Translations under genes and position numbers: made by a program | Shown: positions 60,863 to 64,000 of the stretch, one piece after another | Numbering within the stretch: the first letter of the stretch is position 1 | Layout: each line of letters opens with the position of its first letter | Origin: Otis tarda | Lineage: Eukaryota; Chordata; Aves; Otidiformes; Otididae | DNA length: 64,000 nucleotides | Direction: 5' to 3' | Assembly (NCBI GenBank): GCA_026413225.1 | Contig: CM048552.1 | Location: forward strand, 60,217,001 to 60,281,000 | The notes under the pieces: model-generated | The model's database searches: none | The model's input: only the letters and a program-made list of their open reading frames with translations | Told to the model about the DNA's origin: nothing

Positions 60863-60963
60863 AAGCTGTTGAGATCTACAGCTTAAGCACCAGAGAGATG
60901 AGAAGCCAAGAAAAGAGCAAGAAAGGGCAAAAACCTATGTATAGCACATCTGGAAAAAAATAA
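60863..60963 (+). other. Candidate terminal coding exon
   Basis: A strong acceptor-like site (TTTTTTTCCTTTCTCCCACAG, ending at 60862) is followed by a frame open for 33 codons to TAA at 60961-60963. An AATAAA at 60959-60964 overlaps the stop. The peptide is Lys/Arg/Ser-rich and includes EAVEIYSLSTREMRSQEKSK, ending in STSGKK. I do not recognise it in any protein. No upstream partner exon with a matching phase was found, and acceptor-like sites are common in sequence of this length, so it remains only a candidate. Confidence 0.22.
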
Positions 60964-60964
60964 A

Positions 60965-63555
60965 TGTATTTTTCACTTGATTGTATTCATATACCTGCTT
61001 ACAAAGTTTGGGATTCATCTTGTCCCTCTTGGTATATCTTAGAATTATCTAAGTTTCCCTTATAAGCAGTAAGGAAAAATAAGCACCCCCAGAGGGCAAT
61101 ATATCCCAGCTATCTTTGGTGGCTCTGCTCGAATGGGGTGACTCACTCTCCAAAGATGGCTATTTCTTTCTATAGAGAGATTTTAAAGGACATGCTTAGA
61201 CTGGGATGACCGGATTTTAGTGAGACAAACTCCACCCAAAGAGACCAAAAATATGAGGATTTTTCCTGAAGAACCAGTCAGTGATTAAAGTGAGTAGGAA
61301 ACTGAGAAGGAGAACAGAGCCCTGCTGTAAGAGTTATAGCTCCTTTACATTTATCTTCCCATTCATTTGCTTGTTTGCAGCATTTAACTGCACTGTACTA
61401 AGACTCAGCCTGGATCCTTACTCTGCGTCAGCTAAGAAAGTTTTTGAAGTGAATGGGAATTTTTTGGAATAAGGATAAAGATAATACTAAGAATGCACAT
61501 CTGGAATTCTTTCTGTAAGAAAAATAGGAACAAACAATCTTACTTATCCTTTGCTGCAACAGATGAATGTCATCACCCACTAAAACCTACCTACAACAGG
61601 ATGAGTAAAAAGTCTTTGAGCCAAGCTTGGACAACTCTGTTCCTGGAAGTAAAAGTGGCTTCTTTTAAGATTAATGATGCATTCTGCATCCCTCAGCTTA
61701 ACACCGGAAATGGGAAAAAGTTGTTTGGAAAACAGCATCAGCCTTGGGCAATATGTGTATTTGTAAGGCTCTATAACATCTGCCTTTGCTGACACCTTGC
61801 TTTTTTCTTATCCTATTTACTCAGAGCAGCTTGATACTTTATTCTTCTTTTTATTCCAGGCTCATTCTCACTTCTGCTTTTCCCCACTGCATTTTTGTAG
61901 TGTGTTATGCTAGAGATCAGGAGAGAAGATCATGATTCTTCCAACCATGAAACTGTTTGATGTCTGTTCATTGTACCTTCCTTTTCTTCTTCCCTCCTTC
62001 TCATGATTTCATGCTTACATGTGACTTCAGTCTCCAAAGCATGTTCGGCACCATGAGATCTCCACCTATCCTTAATCATATGTTGATTTTTTTAAAACAC
62101 ATAACGGTGATGCAAGCTTCTCTTCAGCCCTTTTGTAGAAAATTCCCTTTGGACATCCATTCTTGAAAACTATGTCTTTCATGATAGCTGGAGTCCATCT
62201 GTGGCCTCTAAAGAACATGAACCTACTCGTATGCAATAAAACTGGTATTTCAAAGCCCTCGTGTAACTTCACTGATTTCACAGAATCACAGCAGGGAGGA
62301 ATTTAGATCCATTGGGTTTATGCTACTCCAGAGCACAGCTTGATGGAACTTGTCTATTGGTTTCAAACCTCTGATGTAATTTGTGAATCTATACTTTATG
62401 TATTTATCCTGAAAGACTTTGCCCTACCCCACTCTGACTGTCTGAAAATGCTCTTTGTTTCAAAGGCAAAACTACAAATTGTCCCATTTTCATGGGCAAA
62501 AGCCTTTCTAGAGTAATTCAATTTTATCATTCTGATTTGAATAAGTTATCCAGCTGAAGGCAATCAAATTTGTTTCTGGGCAATCCTCTATGTTATTAAG
62601 TTGTGGGGATATAGGTCATGGAAAGGTTGGTCTATTCTTTCTAAAGGTATTCACTGTCAACTCCTCTCCCTTACTTGTACAGCTAGTTTACAAAGTGCCT
62701 GCTTGCAACAGCAAGGGCCTGATGGTGAACTCAGAAGTAGCTTATTACCTGTGTTCTCAGGTATTTCTCTTGTGGAATACTCTTTTGTGTGACCACATAA
62801 CTACTGTGTTACACTGAACTCCCAATTAGGAGTAAATATGCACCTCAAAGACATTACTTTCGCATACCTGTTAGTCTGAGTTATTATGCCTTCAAACCTT
62901 AAGACTTACATACCTACCTATTTTTGCTGTTGCCATTTTAAGACGGTGGTTAAAATAAAGCATGTGAGGTGTAGAATAGCAACTTTCAAGTTGTTATCTG
63001 TTTACAAGGGTTAAGATGGATGTTTAATCTTAGAAACCCAGATGTGCTCAGCAGATGTGCATGGACTGACCGATAAGCAGGCAGCGGCTAACTCAGGATT
63101 TCGCTGCGATATGACAACATCATCATTGTTCAGGGTGGAAGGATCGTCCTGGCCCTGCTCTGTTCAGCCTGCTAAATGGTAAAGAGCTGACGCAATCAGA
63201 CTGATGCGAGTCAACCTTTGCGGCAGAACATTGGTAACTTACATTTTGGACAGAAAGCATAGAAAAGATAGAAATTAGCAGAGCTATGCTTATAGAACTG
63301 GCTGAGGGTACCATTGCTCAGAGATATTAAAGGAAAAGGCTTTGTGCTGTACTTTTTGATTTGGCACAAACTTAACCCTAGGGTCCTCTCACTATTGTCT
63401 CCCGTGGCTGGGACAGGGGCTGCTGGGTGCAGAACATCTACTCTGGTGGTCCCTGTGTCCAGAGCATAGCCATCAGTCAAGGACTCAAATCCCACAGACC
63501 CTCATCAAACAAAACTCCGATGTGCTGCAGCGGTCCACAAAAGCTGGCACTGACT
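60965..63555. other. Non-coding stretch
   Basis: No gene recognised. A degenerate copy of the dispersed motif is at 61437-61478 (AGTGAATGGGAATTTTTTGGAATAAGGA). At 62279-62310 CACAGAATCACAG recalls a CR1 tail, but the rest does not match. Confidence 0.5.
61437..61478. repeat. Degenerate dispersed motif (GAAGTGAATGGGAATTTT...GGAATAAGGA)
   Basis: The order matches the GACTTCAATGGGAGTTTTGCCTGAGTAAGG form seen at 24.2 kb, with several substitutions and a few small gaps. Confidence 0.4.
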
Positions 63556-63612
63556 TCTTATTGTTAAATGCTTTGGGACACCTCAAATATGAATGGAGCT
63601 ATATAAAATTCA
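63556..63612 (+). mobile_element. L2-type LINE/SINE 3' tail
   Basis: GTTAAATGCTTTGGGACACCTCAAATATGAATGGAGCTATATAAAATTCAATTC follows the recurring 3' tail AAAGCGCTTTGGGA....GAAAGGCGCTATATAAAT, which forms the stem-loop recognised by L2-clade reverse transcriptases. The body of the element upstream is not recognisable. Confidence 0.5.
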
Positions 63613-64000
63613 ATTCTATTTTAAAGAAAACAGCTGTCATGAATTAAGGCGATGTTCAGCTTTTGAGATGTGGACGACTGTCCGGTAGGGAATGAACAGA
63701 AAACTCAATCCATTTAACTTTAAGATGGAGATTTGTCTTCTCTTTCCCAGAAAACAAAACCCCGGGGATTTTAAATCTATAAACCACATATAGCGTATCA
63801 CCCAAACAATTTCTTTTGAGGTTTGAAAAACCCCTTGCTGCTAATTATTGGTTATAGACGGTTTGAAAGAAAAATGTAGTTTTAATGCTGGGTTTAATTA
63901 AAATGCCTTTAATAACAGTCATGGATTTTGCAGCACAAGTGCTAAAAGGCCAAATCCTGCTTTTGCAGTGAATTGAGTTCAGAAGAACTAGATGAGCAAG
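63613..64000. other. Non-coding end of the window
   Basis: No gene or repeat recognised. AT-rich. Confidence 0.6.

Noticed and set aside
62279-62340. CR1-like start CACAGAATCACAG
   Set aside because: Only about 13 bases match. The following sequence does not contain the GGTTGGAAGGGACCT block.
1-64000. tRNA genes, CRISPR arrays, operons or prokaryotic signals
   Set aside because: No cloverleaf with A and B boxes, no regularly spaced direct repeats and no compact gene order were seen. The DNA is plainly vertebrate.

Overview
The window looks like bird (or at least sauropsid) nuclear DNA that is almost entirely non-coding. The main evidence is a set of CR1 LINE retrotransposon copies with the family's diagnostic 3' end: 8-bp repeats of the ATTCTATG type, which read as CATAGAAT on the opposite strand, next to the sequence GGTTGGAAGGGACCT. 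CR1 is the dominant repeat of avian genomes. Base composition is moderate, microsatellites are few and short, and there is no bacterial-style gene packing. I recognise no host protein-coding gene. Nearly all open frames are 60-100 codons, overlap on both strands, and are what chance would give. I saw no tRNA, rRNA or CRISPR array. The stretch fits an intergenic region or a long intron.

Layout. From 1 to 19 kb the DNA is unique-looking, with a CpG-dense patch near 9.4 kb, a very old CR1/L3-like LINE remnant near 10.2-10.5 kb, a perfect 11-bp-stem hairpin at 4.03 kb and a possible 25-nt microexon at 12.56 kb. From 19 to 26 kb there is a MIR-like SINE (19.4 kb), a CR1 3' fragment on the minus strand (19.98-20.42 kb), a possible hAT-type DNA transposon relic (24.5 kb) and a second minus-strand CR1 fragment (25.17-25.48 kb). 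From 26 to 45 kb the DNA is again mostly unique, with a MIR-like piece at 33.5 kb. From 45 to 52.6 kb lies the densest retrotransposon cluster: two CR1 3' ends back to back on the plus strand (45.0-45.34 kb), a 2.5-kb minus-strand CR1 with most of ORF2 still readable (47.73-50.21 kb), and a CR1 stub of about 50 bp (52.5 kb). From 52.6 to 64 kb the sequence is AT-rich, with a 20-bp perfect palindrome (60.5 kb), one candidate terminal exon (60.86-60.96 kb) and an L2-type LINE/SINE tail (63.56-63.61 kb).

The best supported content is the long CR1. Its ORF2 runs from inside the endonuclease domain through reverse transcriptase to the normal stop codon, with two frame-changing indels and no nonsense codon that I can see. 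Several other places carry a degenerate, partly palindromic motif of the GACTTCAATGG type, which resembles an ancient repeat known to me from bird and turtle sequence but which I cannot name. I found no convincing new biological system. The more interesting leads are the uneven divergence between two CR1 copies, the candidate exons, and the unnamed dispersed motif.
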